A program made the position numbers and the translations under genes. Below, piece after piece: positions 23,010 to 33,392 of a stretch of 64,000 bases of DNA (its first letter is position 1; every line of letters begins with the position of its first letter). The stretch lies in contig NC_135015.1 of assembly GCF_051020955.1 (NCBI RefSeq), forward strand, positions 2,553,616 through 2,617,615. The letters are read 5' to 3'. The notes beneath the pieces are model-generated. The model saw only the letters and a program-made list of their open reading frames with translations, did no database searches and was not told where the DNA came from. Source of the DNA: Megalopta genalis (taxonomy: Eukaryota; Arthropoda; Insecta; Hymenoptera; Halictidae).

Positions 23010-24219
23010 ATGCTAATCAAGAAGTCGAACGTACTACAAAATGACTCGAAAAATGTCAACCAAAGAGCAACATACATTCACTAGATGATGCCCGGCGAGG
23101 CTCACTTGCAATTGTACAGAATTTCTGGAACTTTCCGAACTGCCAGACCCAAATCACTCGGAGTCCGGATCACTCGGACAGGTTTAACTCGAAGGACAAC
23201 CGAAGCAGGCAGCCGGCGACTTAAGTGACAGGATGCACCACCACACTTCCTCGAGTTATGCAATTGTGCTACCTTCCTGGCGATAGAGAACCGTGTGCCG
23301 GCTGCAGACTAAATAGCCCGAAACTCTTCGACGTGTCCTGTATTTACTATATTAAGTGCGTCCCGGCATCCTTTTGTCATGACCTTTGCCGGTGTCGTAT
23401 CACGAGTTTGCTGGCGAACTCCGGGAGCAGCTCGAGGAGCACTTCCACGTATCCAATTTTTGTTCCCCGCCCTGTTCTGCGCCATCGGCGCACCATGTTG
23501 TATACACGCCTGGCTTCTGGACCTCTACCGAAAATCAGGTTTGCCGGGCTGTTCGGTTACAAGCTTTGATCCTGTTTTATACAAACTACACCGGAGGTAA
23601 ATATGTGCCCAAAATTACCGGGCGCATTTCACTGTCTGGAAAGCTCGCAAATGTCGCTTGCGCGAACAGGAAGCGCGCATCGAAACTTTTTGGTTTGCGA
23701 ATTTTGTGGGAACGGAGGAGAGGGTTTTTGTTAGGTGCACACCATGGATCATCGAGTTAGTGGAATCAATGAATGTGTGTTGACGATTTTATGTAACGAT
23801 CAATACTTGAATGATAACTTAACCGAAGTTTCGATGTTTGCAAATTGCAAATTTGGCTGGACTGTAGACAGAATAAACGAAAAATTGTGCACAGATAACT
23901 TTTTTATCTGCAAAGATCCACGTTTGTAAAGTGAACTTGAGGGTGTGGAACAGAGTGAATTTTTGTTGTAAATTGTGTACTTTTGATCGGCAAATTTAAA
24001 CGCATTTGAAAATCTCAAAGAAAAACGCATGGTTAAACAATATTTCAAAAATAAATCTGCTTTCAATTTTTCTTATCAATTGCTCATTGATTTTTATATA
24101 ACCGATTATCTTAAGGACCAAAATAGGGGATACGAGTGGTTAGAACTTTTTCGTTTACATCGTTTAAGAGATGCTGTAGATACTCTAAAATAAGAAGACG
24201 TAATTTTGCATGTATAAGA
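23010..24219. other. Gene-free stretch with a GC-rich island
   Basis: The island 23080-23760 carries three overlapping plus-strand frames of 73-124 codons in different phases, a sign that composition, not selection, keeps them open. No domain was recognised. The rest is AT-rich. Confidence 0.45.
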
Positions 24220-24223
24220 TTAA

Positions 24224-24502
24224 CCATAGAACTACCGAGCCTTAAATGCAACTGATGCACATTGGTTTATAACAATGACAAGATTGGATTTATTTAAACT
24301 TCTTGCGGTTTCTATTATAATGTATGATTGATTAAAGAAGTTTATCTAAAAATTTCTGGTAGAAACATTTTTATACTATCAAGAATCTATGATATTAAAT
24401 ACTATTAAATACTATACTATACTATATATACTATACTATTAAATACTATTAAATACTATCAAGAAATAATCAGTCATTTTGACTGGTTTGATAGTTCTAG
24501 TG
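24224..24502. mobile_element. TTAA-flanked miniature element, CACTAGAACTACC family
   Basis: TTAA at 24220-24223 and 24503-24506 flanks ends CCATAGAACTACCGAGCC and, inverted on the right, CACTAGAACTATCAAACC. Just inside the right end is CAGTCATTTTGACTG, a perfect 15-base palindrome around its centre that also occurs in part at other ends of this family. A short ACTATTAAAT tandem run at 24393-24460 inflates the interior. There is no coding capacity. Confidence 0.75.
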
Positions 24503-24506
24503 TTAA

Positions 24507-26288
24507 TACCAAGATTACTTGATTTTGTTATACTGTCTCATTCAATACAACCAATTTATGAATAGGATAAAATGCACTTTTAAACGAAAATGAAAAATAA
24601 AGCAAGTGAACATAGGAGAAACTCTTTCGAATGTTGCAAACTGGAATTAGATAGGTTGTTTAGTTTTGTTGTTATCTTGTCCTAAAATGCCAGATTCATG
24701 GTGGAAAATCCGAAATCGACATTAATCCGTGAATTAAAAGCTAGAATTTCGTCCACATTTCGGATCAAATTGATTACTGTGATGTCGCAGAGAGATCGAT
24801 GGTTTTCCTTTGACATCGGCGCACATTTCTTCACAATGCAATGGAAATGCACAGGCTCTGTCCAACGAACAGTGAGCTAATAGACGAAAGATGTTGGAAA
24901 GGAGGCTGTATAGCTTGTGGGAATTAAAGAGCTCGAATGAAATGTTTCGCAGCGCGAACGCGGATGATGAAAACAGATCTGGCCAACGGCTCTCCGTGCT
25001 CGCAACAGAGTAAAAGGCACAGAGAGCATGGTTGCGTAATGCCGCCTTATTGCTCGCCGGAGGAGAAAGTTGGCCTTACGACGTCTGCAGCTCTTTTATG
25101 CGCGCGGTCGCACGCGGTCTCGTGTACACGCACACATCGACAGCACACGCCGATCCACGATTCTATGTACGTGTGGGTGTGGGTCAGATCGTGCAGATCA
25201 CGATCCGACTATTCCGTGAACAACCACCTCCGAGCATTACATGATACGCGAATTTTCATCTTGACGTGGATTTCTTGCCTCCAAGAGGATCCCGGGAATG
25301 TTCGCAGATTATTTCTTCCGGCCAACACAAGTTACGGAAAAATCAACGAGGAAGTTGACCCTGAGGCATTTCCATACACTGACCGTAACATAGTTTTCAG
25401 AGTTCGAGCAGAATTTAGAGAATGCGTTGGCTTTTCTGGGTTTCTCACTGTTTGGGAAATGTTATAATGTCGACAGAAATGACGAAGCTTGTTGTAGTCA
25501 CCATATATATGTATGCGAGGTCTTCGAGGTCGTCGATGATTCGCTCACAATCTCTTGAAGTAAATACAATTATAGCCTATGTTATAAATTACTTACTTTG
25601 AATTTTCCATTTAATTTTACTGGATGCATCTTGTAGAAAAAAAATTAAAGACGGTTTTTCAATCGATGGACATGTGCTGATGGACGTAACCTTCCTGCAT
25701 CAATAAGTGATGTCAAGGATAGTATAGTGATGTGAATGGTATTGAATTGAAAATGATAAATGATCAATTTTATGACCACAAAAGTGTAAAGCTATCCTGC
25801 ATCAATGTTAACGTTTAATACTTAACAAAGTTATTGTAAAAGTTCGTGAGAAGTTCGTAGATCAACTAGAAGTGATTAAAATTAAAAGAAATTATTATTT
25901 TCTATAGTATAACTTCTTATAAGCTATAGAATAAACAACGTAAATAGTACGGTAATAAAATATGTATTAGATAGAATTACGCCGCATATTAATTGATAAA
26001 ATAATACCTTGTTTAATCAGCGTTATCGATCACGCTGGCCTTGCACAGGACCCAGCTAGATAATACCATAGATTTCGATAGAAAGGGCAGCTCTGTTCGA
26101 ACCGGTGCCGAGAAAATGAATCTATCGATTAGACAGCTTCACCGGGAGTAGAATCCGGATCTTTCTGTTCTCGGGTGATTGCTGGAACCAATTCAGCTAT
26201 CCAGACCATCGAAGGATTCTTCTTTTCGTAAGCGTAATTACGTAGACTGCAATCTTTATACAATTTATATAACTTTCGCAAGCTATTA
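24507..26288. other. Gene-free stretch containing a long open frame of doubtful status
   Basis: A plus-strand frame of 176 codons at 24937-25467 is the longest outside the asteroid locus. It lies in GC-richer DNA, has no recognisable domain, and mixes histidine, arginine and cysteine as out-of-frame DNA does. I do not call it a gene. The remainder is AT-rich filler. Confidence 0.35.
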
Positions 26289-26775
26289 ACAGAAGGTTTA
26301 CGGAGCACTAAAAGCAGCTATTTCTAATGCAGGTTATAATAAAGGTTAAGAAACATATTACACAGACGCATATTTATGTGTATAGTAAACCTTCTTAAGA
26401 TAGAATAAAAATTTGTATAGTGTCAACGAGAAAATATTAATTTTATTTTTATATAATATTTTCTAATTTTTAATTTTTATTTTACTTTTGTATTTTTTAT
26501 TGCTTTTATTTATTTTTACTAATTATTAAAGAGAATAAAATAATATTGCAATGTAAACAATATATTATATGCATCACTATAATATGTACTTTTAATTTAA
26601 TAAGACGTATATTTATATTAAAATATCAAATTTTACTCAAACGTTAACAATATGTAAAGTTTCCTAACTGTTGTCGGTAAAGTGTATGTACAATAAATTA
26701 AGTTTATTTAAATTATAAGTTTATTTATCGAATAAATTCCCCATAAATGTATCGTTACAATTTTAGCAATCAATT
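26289..26775. mobile_element. Relic of the CACTARATTTACGG family
   Basis: AGGTTTACGGAGCACTAAAAGC (26292-26313) matches the left end of the copies at 15910 and 56930, followed by a similar AGTTATAATAAAGGTTAAGAAACAT-like run. CATAAATGTATCGTTACAA near 26743-26761 matches their right half. The middle is longer and AT-rich, and the right terminus is missing. This is either an expanded or degraded copy or a longer family member. Confidence 0.4.
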
Positions 26776-28642
26776 AACAATAAATTAAACGATTTCTGAA
26801 TTCACGTTACAAAACGCGTTCTATCGCAAGAAAAATGATTTTCTTATTAGGAGAGGTATTGTATAAGGTACATGCGACTTGAAAGTCATAGGGAAGGATA
26901 ATTAGTCGACAGTGATATTAACGAATGTTATTTAATGGATGGATCGCAAGGTTTCATAAAATTAATGCTCTCCATACATCGATAAATAAATATAGTTGGC
27001 GGAGAAGTACGCGGATTCATTAAAATCTCTTCGGTCGATATATTGTCCGTGACTCAAAGACAAAGGACGCTTTGTCATAACGTAATTACGTTATATTCAT
27101 CCTTTTGTATGGAAAATTATGAAAGCTCTTATTGCTGTACGAGGAAACTGCGCTCTCCCATGAAAGTGACTCATTAGATGTCTTTTTCTTTGTTAAACGG
27201 AACTCAGGATTTCAACGTGTTACAATTAGACTCGATCTCGTTAGAATGAAATATGACGATACGACGACTTCGAAATCGCTTTTACCGGCGAGGATCGCCG
27301 CATCCATAACAATTTACCGAGATAATTAACTGATCATCGAATATACAGAGTGTTCCGTCTAAGTCGAGAACACTAAATTTCCTACTATCAAAATATAAAC
27401 CATTACAATTTCACAGGAAGATGACTAATTTTAAAGCTCCAAGATTCTATGTTTGCAATTAATTGTTCATTTAATCCTAATTGAGTGAGTTAAAATCATA
27501 GTTGACTAAGTCATTGTGTGAGAAACAAGAAGTGTTATTGTTTACTAACACGTGTACTGTTTAGTGATCAAAATTGTTAAGATGATTTAGAGTCAAGTTA
27601 ATTTATAGTTACTTTATCATTTATTTCTTACGTCTTTTTAACATTTTAGCATGTATAGATTACATTTGAAGACATAAGACAAAATTGTCGAAAATGTGAT
27701 TTACGTCACATTCCAAATCATTGGATAATTTCCTCTTTCCAACCACCACCTAAAACTTATACTCAACCGTTTACTCAACCATTTCTTGAAATAGAAAGTT
27801 TACTGTAAAACGATCAAAGAAATGGCATGTCAAGTTATAGGGGATTATTCTAATGTAAATGCGTGAATCTTCGAATCTATGTTAGATTGTAGTCATGACA
27901 AACATTTTCTAACGCTTTACAGAAATTTGAATTCGTAGAATCTGTGAAAAGAAATTTTGTTGAGAAATTTTCGTTTGCGTAAAAATTTATTCGACACGTT
28001 TTTCGACCACGTTTCTAAGCTCTCGTAACCAAACGTTCGAAAGCCAGTGGCCGTAAGAGCGTGAATATTTTCTGTTTCGACAATATCTGGTGGTTGTATC
28101 ACGTTGCCACAGAACGAAAGGTAAACAATATAAATAACCTCGGCTCATTACTCGTACACGTGTGTGCAGAACAGCCGCTTTAGATTCGTATCGTGATGAA
28201 AATTTCCACTTTCGAATTCATTTCGTAATAATGAAACGCACTGTTACGATACAAGCTCGGGCATTATACTCACTTGCGCAGACACAAGAGGAAGGAAAAC
28301 ATTGCTTTCACATTTTAAATTGGGTTGCGTGGAATTAACGCGGACTGAGCCAGGCTACTTGAAATGCCTTATCGCGGTAAGTGGATCATCGTGGTATACA
28401 TTTCCGAAGAAAAGCCTAAGAAATTCCGCGGGCAATTTTCTGTACGGTATTAACGACCGATCCGCGGTGAGCTCGCCTTATTTTAATACTGCAAGAAATT
28501 ACCATCTTAAATAGACGATGGCTGAAACATTAGAGTCCATTGATACTAATGTCAAAGCGCCGACAACGTCACGTTTTTTCGAAATCTCAAAGGTCACCGC
28601 CCACTTAGCAAGACCCAAGAGCGATGTCAGTCTCTTCATCTG
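26776..28642. other. Gene-free stretch with a repeat fragment
   Basis: At 27484-27552 the sequence is a diverged copy of the interior of the element at 17629 (AAAATCATAGTTGACT, GAGAAACAAGAAG, TTATTGTTTACT), with no terminal motif attached. ATACAGAGTGTTCC at 27342-27355 resembles a transposon end. Other frames are short and unassigned. Confidence 0.45.
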
Positions 28643-29001
28643 TATACAGGGTGTCCCGTAATTATGTTAACATCCGGAGAGGGGTGATTCCTGAGGTCAT
28701 TTGAAGTAACTTTTTCCTTAGCGAAAATGCAATTTGCGGCTTTGTTTACGAGTTATTAACGAAAAACAGTGACCAATGAGAGGCGAGATCAGCTAGCGCG
28801 AGACGGTCGAATTAATGATGAGGTGAACTGAACTTCGTTCGTTCGTTAGCTCGGTCGCCTCGAGTCAGCCAAGCTTGCCTCTCATTGATAACTCGTAAAC
28901 AAAGCCGCAGATTGCATTTTAGCTAAGGAAAAAGTTGCTTCAAATGACCTCAGAAACCACCTTTTTTCGGGTGTTAACATATTTACGGGACACCTTGTAT
29001 A
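28643..29001. mobile_element. Foldback element with long inverted repeats
   Basis: The termini TATACAGGGTGTCCCGTAA and, inverted, TATACAAGGTGTCCCGTAA start arms of about 130 bases that pair almost throughout. Shared blocks include CTGAGGTCATTTGAAG, AACTTTTTCCTTAGC, GCGGCTTTGTTTACGAGTTAT and CAATGAGAGGC. The loop is about 60 bases and contains a GTTCGTTCGTTCG run. TATA at each border is a possible target duplication or part of the ends. There is no coding capacity; a transcript across it would form a long double-stranded hairpin. Confidence 0.8.
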
Positions 29002-29151
29002 AACATGAAGTCATGTTTTTGGATACCTTACACACGTAAAACCCACACCAACGGAACACTATGGTTCACAGATGTGGCCTTGCCATGAGACGGACATGCA
29101 GATGTTGAAATGTAATTTTGTACTTCATCTGACTGTCACCAGACCGCCTGC

Positions 29152-29256
29152 GTTGAGTTCTTTCCTAACCTCCGTACTAAACTAAAAGAAGAATGGAATT
29201 CTACTTATTCAGAATATTTAAAAAAAATTATTGATAACATGCCGAAATGCGATTGA
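29152..29256 (+). pseudogene. Tc1-like transposase carboxy-terminal relic
   Basis: A 34-codon frame reads VEFFPNLRTKLKEEW, NSTYSEYLKKIID and NMPKCD, then TGA. The pattern of a tryptophan followed about 12 residues later by a leucine/lysine-rich helix and an MP-x-C ending resembles the end of Tc1-type transposases. Upstream bases (29130-29151) can be read as a decayed catalytic segment, but the motif is not clear. This is a weak assignment from pattern alone. Confidence 0.35.
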
Positions 29257-30434
29257 AATTTTGTACCACTAATATATCAAATATTTATATTTAATGTGAC
29301 AGCTTTTGATATAAAATGTATTGTGCCAATAAACATTATTGTTAGAAAAATATTATTTGTGTGTTTTCAATCTGTAAGAAATAGCGAATCGTTATGCACA
29401 ATAAGTGACATGATACCAGAAGCACCTTGTACACAGCTAAAAAAAAGACATAGCATTGTACCCGAGTATTCATATATTGACAGGTGTGACTCGTATTAAC
29501 GCAGTTATGAAAACAATAAAAGAAAACGTTATCAGAAATGTTTACAATGTAATGGAGAAGCGTTCGAACAACTTCAATAGACATTTTCGACAATATCTCG
29601 AGAATCAATAATGTTTTTGCCATGATACCCTAATAATTTTTTACATAGAATGAACAGAGTAATCGATCTGTGCAATAAAAGATATGCATTTCTATTTAAG
29701 GGAATAATGCAATTGTTAATGGCACATGCACCGATGTACTTAAAAAAAGAAACTAAAATCCTAAAGATATAGTGCTTTTCGCGCCATTTATCTTCGCAGT
29801 ATGGTCTGAAACAATTGCGTGGGCCACCCTGTATACTCTACACTACTGTAGGATCTATTACCTAATCCTTGACTATACAGATCAAATGTATCCCTAGGAT
29901 GGGAAGCGGGGTCTCGATAAGAAGAGTGGGAGAAGCGAGCAGGTACATGTAGGTGAGGCGCGAGAGGGTAAGGCGAGGTTCCAAGAGGTTTGGAAACGGT
30001 AAGTCACGTTTATTTTCTCAAGATGGGCGGTGACCTTTGTGGATTTCGAAAAGACGTGACGTTGCGGCGTGTTGACGTTAGTATAAATGGACCTTTATTT
30101 GGCGAGTGAGCTACTGTTTCTATTTACACAGGGAAATCATCAGACAGCAGACCGATTGGATCGCGCGATCCAATTTTTCTGAATGGAATTTCGTTCACGT
30201 GTAATCCCACCAATGCGCAGCGCGATTGTTAACACTCGCGCGTCCATCGACGGATCTTTTGTTTCCAATTTCTGCGTTAGTGAATCGATAATTCTGCTCC
30301 CATACAAAATTTAAAATATCCAAGAGAAATTAAGTATGTACTGTTAGGAAGTAATTGTAATGCTTAAATGATAAAATGGAGCTTTAGCGCTAAAGGGAAG
30401 GTTAGCGAATCGGAGCGCGTGTTTGAGGTTACTA
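29257..30434. other. Gene-free stretch
   Basis: AT-rich to 29830, where TGGGCCACCCTGTATA (29819-29834) is an orphan transposon right end related to the motif at 1556. From 29880 it becomes GC-richer, with TATAAATGG at 30082 on the plus strand as a possible promoter element. Opposed frames at 29296-29499 and 29342-29623 are unassigned. Confidence 0.45.
30155..30174. repeat. Perfect 20-bp palindrome
   Basis: ATTGGATCGCGCGATCCAAT is identical to its reverse complement. It lies in a CpG-bearing island about 70 bases downstream of a TATAAATGG. Confidence 0.85.
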
Positions 30435-30438
30435 TTAA

Positions 30439-30679
30439 CACGTTCCGTGCCACGTGTACCATCGATGGTACACGCTTGCATGTTTACTTAGTGAACTGAA
30501 CAAATTGTTTACAAGAAATTTAGAACCGAAGAATCAATTTCCACCGCAAGAATGGGCGTTGATAAGTTTTTGTTACGTTGTTATGTGTACGAGAATTAAT
30601 AATTGCACGTAATACATCAAGTTTTAGTAAAATATCAAAGTGTGAAGATTCGAGTAAAAAAAGCTCGGCACGGAACGTG
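30439..30679. mobile_element. TTAA-flanked miniature element, CACGTTCCGTGCC family
   Basis: TTAA at 30435-30438 and 30680-30683 flanks perfect 13-base ends CACGTTCCGTGCC and GGCACGGAACGTG. Just inside the left end is GTGTACCATCGATGGTACAC, a perfect 20-base palindrome. The interior is AT-rich and non-coding. Exact TTAA duplication and intact ends suggest a fairly young insertion. Confidence 0.85.
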
Positions 30680-30707
30680 TTAATGCAGTTTATTGAATTG
30701 TTATCGA

Positions 30708-30970
30708 TGAGCGCGGCCGCGACTAGCGTGGTGTCGTAGGACTAGCAACTTAGGACAGACTGAGCTTTTTGAGTTGCGCGTTTGTCTCTTTTATAGTGGA
30801 AGAGAAGAAAGGAATAGATGGACTTTTGTAGGAAAGGAGAAAGTTGGGAAAGTCCCGTGCGGGTCGAGGTGTCCAGATGTGAGGAGAATTGTTTTATTAG
30901 GGGTGCGTGTTTTTTAGGGAATTTTGAGGATTAGGAACGGTACTTGTTTTATTGATAGCGGCCGCGCTCA
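30708..30970. repeat. Inverted pair of TGAGCGCGGCCGC
   Basis: TGAGCGCGGCCGC at 30708-30720 is mirrored exactly by GCGGCCGCGCTCA at 30958-30970. Each contains the 8-base GCGGCCGC site, which should be rare in DNA this AT-rich. The enclosed sequence is G-rich on the plus strand (GTGGAAGAGAAGAAAGG, GGAAAGGAGAAAG). Short ATTG-TTATCG or TTATTGATAG motifs flank both. It may be a terminal-inverted-repeat element or an LTR remnant; no coding sequence is seen. Confidence 0.5.
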
Positions 30971-31023
30971 GGTAGAGGGATGCGACGCCACAGAGCTATT
31001 ATTAGCGACCTGTAGTTCGTATA

Positions 31024-31079
31024 CAGTCAAATCTGTTTTTGTGCGGTCCCTATCTACCGCACAAAAACAGGTTTGACTG
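31024..31079. mobile_element. 56-bp terminal-repeat-only hairpin flanked by TA
   Basis: CAGTCAAATCTGTTTTTGTG (31024 on) and its inverted partner CACAAAAACAGGTTTGACTG (to 31079) are joined by only about 10 bases; the arms pair over 23 bases with one mismatch. TA flanks both ends (31022-31023 and 31080-31081). It looks like a Tc1/mariner-type element reduced to its two ends. Confidence 0.7.
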
Positions 31080-31149
31080 TATTGTTCTGTGTTTGAATAG
31101 AAACTTACGGACAAATTTCTTTAGAACTTTGACTTTTCACTTGAACTTT

Positions 31150-31220
31150 GTTTTAATGTTAGAGGGACTAGTTTACTATGCGATGACTAAAATAATATTT
31201 TTTAATTTTGCTATTACTAA
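31150..31220. mobile_element. Fragment of the Tc1-like miniature family
   Basis: GGGACTAGTTTACTATGCGA, then TGACTAAAATAATATTTTTT and AATTTTGCTATTAC, match 18372-18425 (GGGACAAGTTTACGGTACAA, TTTTTAATTCTGCTATTAC) and in part 62335-62370. No termini remain. Confidence 0.45.
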
Positions 31221-31319
31221 GAGCAACACTGATACTGTAAATAAATATCGTCTTGTTACAGGTACCAATGCATTAAGTGTAAACCTGATTCGTTTCACAG
31301 TGCATAAAACAATTCATTA

Positions 31320-31626
31320 TGTTGCGCACGGCACAAAATTAAACCGCCGGAAGTCGTGAGGAGACGACACGATTTATTGATTTGGACTCCGCAGTCCTTC
31401 GGTTTACAATCTTTGGAGCACGGCTCCGTTCGACGTATAAGATTTGAAGCACGGCTTCGTATGGGCGCAAGGGGCACTAAATAAAACTTGACTGTTAACG
31501 ATAACGATATCTTGGAGAATCCCCCGTTATCAAATTTGCGGCAGTATATATAGACACCTGGCCGATGTTCAAGGAGAAGCATCGTCAGGCGTCGAAGGCC
31601 GGTCATTGCCTCCTAAGGCAAAAACA
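31320..31626 (-). mobile_element. LTR-like block, minus strand
   Basis: On the minus strand it begins TGTTTTTGCCTTAGG and ends GTGCGCAACA, giving the TG...CA borders of LTR retrotransposons. CTATATATACTGCC (31541-31554) is a TATA box and AATAAA (31372-31378) a polyadenylation signal, in the right order and spacing for U3-R-U5. No matching 5-bp target duplication, primer-binding site or polypurine tract is seen beside it, so it may be a solo or rearranged LTR. Frames on both strands through it are unassigned. Three small stem-loops sit in the presumed R/U5 part. Confidence 0.45.
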
Positions 31627-33143
31627 TCGCGTATACATTTAGGCCGAGGCGAGCGTTTGACGGTCGGGCCAACGCGCGTCGATCGTGTTATTGTCTTGCC
31701 GCCTCGCCGTTTATTCGACAAAAACGGCGAGACGGCGTACATCGAAACTCGAACGTGCGTTGATCCGCGGTCCGCGATTCGGCCGGAACACATTAAAAAG
31801 TATTAACATTGACCATTAGACTACAGATCGTGCTGCGGATTCCCAGAATTTAATGAACGCTCGGATAAAGGATGGGACGCGAATGATCTCGGAGGAATAC
31901 GGGAACAAAAGACATTTATAAAATATAGTTCCCCATTTGCTTCACTCTTTGATAACATACGTACGACACAAGAGATACTTTCGTAGCATAGCTTTTATAG
32001 TCGAGGAAAGTAATTAGGAAGCCCGTTCCAGGCGAAACATTCTGCATTATAAAATCGCGACGGTTTCAAGCATAATTGCGAAGAGCTCGAGACGCGGGTC
32101 CAAAGACAGGATTCCCAAGTCGGAATTTCAGGAAGAAAAGACGAGAGAACGCGTTCCGTGTTTGGGTATATATACGTTCCGTTGATTTCGCAAGGGGTAT
32201 GCGATAATGCAGTCGCCGGTGCATCCGAGAAGGAGCAACCGGTTAGCTTTGTCTCAGGGATGTCTACCGGGGCGGTCGTAATAGCGGCTGTTATAGCGCG
32301 TGACATAAGGCCGTGCCTCGCGTCGTGCCGTAAAAATTGCATTTTCTCATGAAAGCCGGATGAATCATGGTAGACGAGAGTGAGCGCGCGCGAACGCGCG
32401 AGGATGAAAGCGCGATCGCATGCACACGCTGCATCCGACTCTTCTGGTCTCGTCTCCTCTCTGCGAGCCACGGCTACGTACAGTAGGCACGTTCTTTTAT
32501 AGAACGTAATAAGATTTCGCTGTTACGCTTGCGAGCGGTCCTTCTGAAGTAAAGACGGGTTGCATTGTGAGAAAGAAACCGCTGCCACTCACTGGGACAG
32601 AATAAAGCGGATCCGACGAGGTCCTCGGCAATTTCGACGTTTCGCCACTCGTACAACTATGCACGCCCCGAAAAGTACACAGTATACACTGCACGCGTAC
32701 CTACCATTGTGCTGCTCGTAATTAGATTACGGGAGTTTTGCGAGTCCAAGTACATTATGTAGAAAAGGTAGCTAGAATTTAGAAATAAAACACAATACTG
32801 CTCATGCATTCATCAAAATTGATTCGAGGTGTTAAAAAGAGAAATTTTAAAAGAGATCCTTTAACACTAGAACTACCAAACAAGTTACAATGACTGGTTT
32901 TTGACTTTGTCGATTACAGATACTGAAATTATAGAAACGTTTCTATGGGAAATCTTTGATAAACTTCGTTATCCAACGATATGTTATAAACAATATTGTA
33001 CGAAGTTTGAGTAAATACATTTGTTTTTCCGACTCTATACAACAATACATTTGTTTCATTCCTTGACCGCCTTGTCTTTGTGGTGACAAGGAAAAAGTGG
33101 TCACATTTCATTTCAGGCAAAGAAAAGTCTGGAACACTTAATT
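31627..33143. other. GC-rich island then AT-rich stretch, no recognised gene
   Basis: The block 31627-32700 is GC- and CpG-rich. A 158-codon minus-strand frame (31995-32471) and others on both strands show no domain. GAGCGCGCGCGAACGCGCGAG occurs near 32381. At 32861-32900, TTAACACTAGAACTACC is a left end of the CACTAGAACTACC family with no partner end found. Confidence 0.4.
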
Positions 33144-33147
33144 TTAA

Positions 33148-33388
33148 CCCTTTGCACTCGAGTGGTGACTCTGAAGCACCGCTAAAATTATTAGTTCACG
33201 TTCCAAGATAATTTTTATATTAACGAAGTTTAAATTTAAAAAATCATTGAAAGTGTAACTATCATCGTAAGTCATCGCAAGACTCAATTTCATATGCATA
33301 GAATGCACTTTGTCATATAAAATAGAAATACCATAAGTCAGAAAAGTTATTTTAGATTTACGGTTAAAATGGCTTCGAGTGCAAAGGG
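33148..33388. mobile_element. TTAA-flanked miniature element, CCCTTTGCACTCGA family, copy 1
   Basis: TTAA at 33144-33147 and 33389-33392 flanks perfect 14-base ends CCCTTTGCACTCGA and TCGAGTGCAAAGGG. Inside the left end, GTGACTCTGAAGCACCGC is shared, inverted, with the copy at 45330-45569. It is 241 bp and non-coding. Confidence 0.85.
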
Positions 33389-33392
33389 TTAA

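Noticed and set aside
24937..25467. 176-codon plus-strand open frame
   Set aside because: It lies in a GC-richer island where several phases are open. The protein has no domain, no signal or membrane segment and no compositional hallmark of coding sequence.
31995..32471. 158-codon minus-strand open frame
   Set aside because: It sits in CpG-rich sequence that is open on the other strand as well, and no domain was seen.
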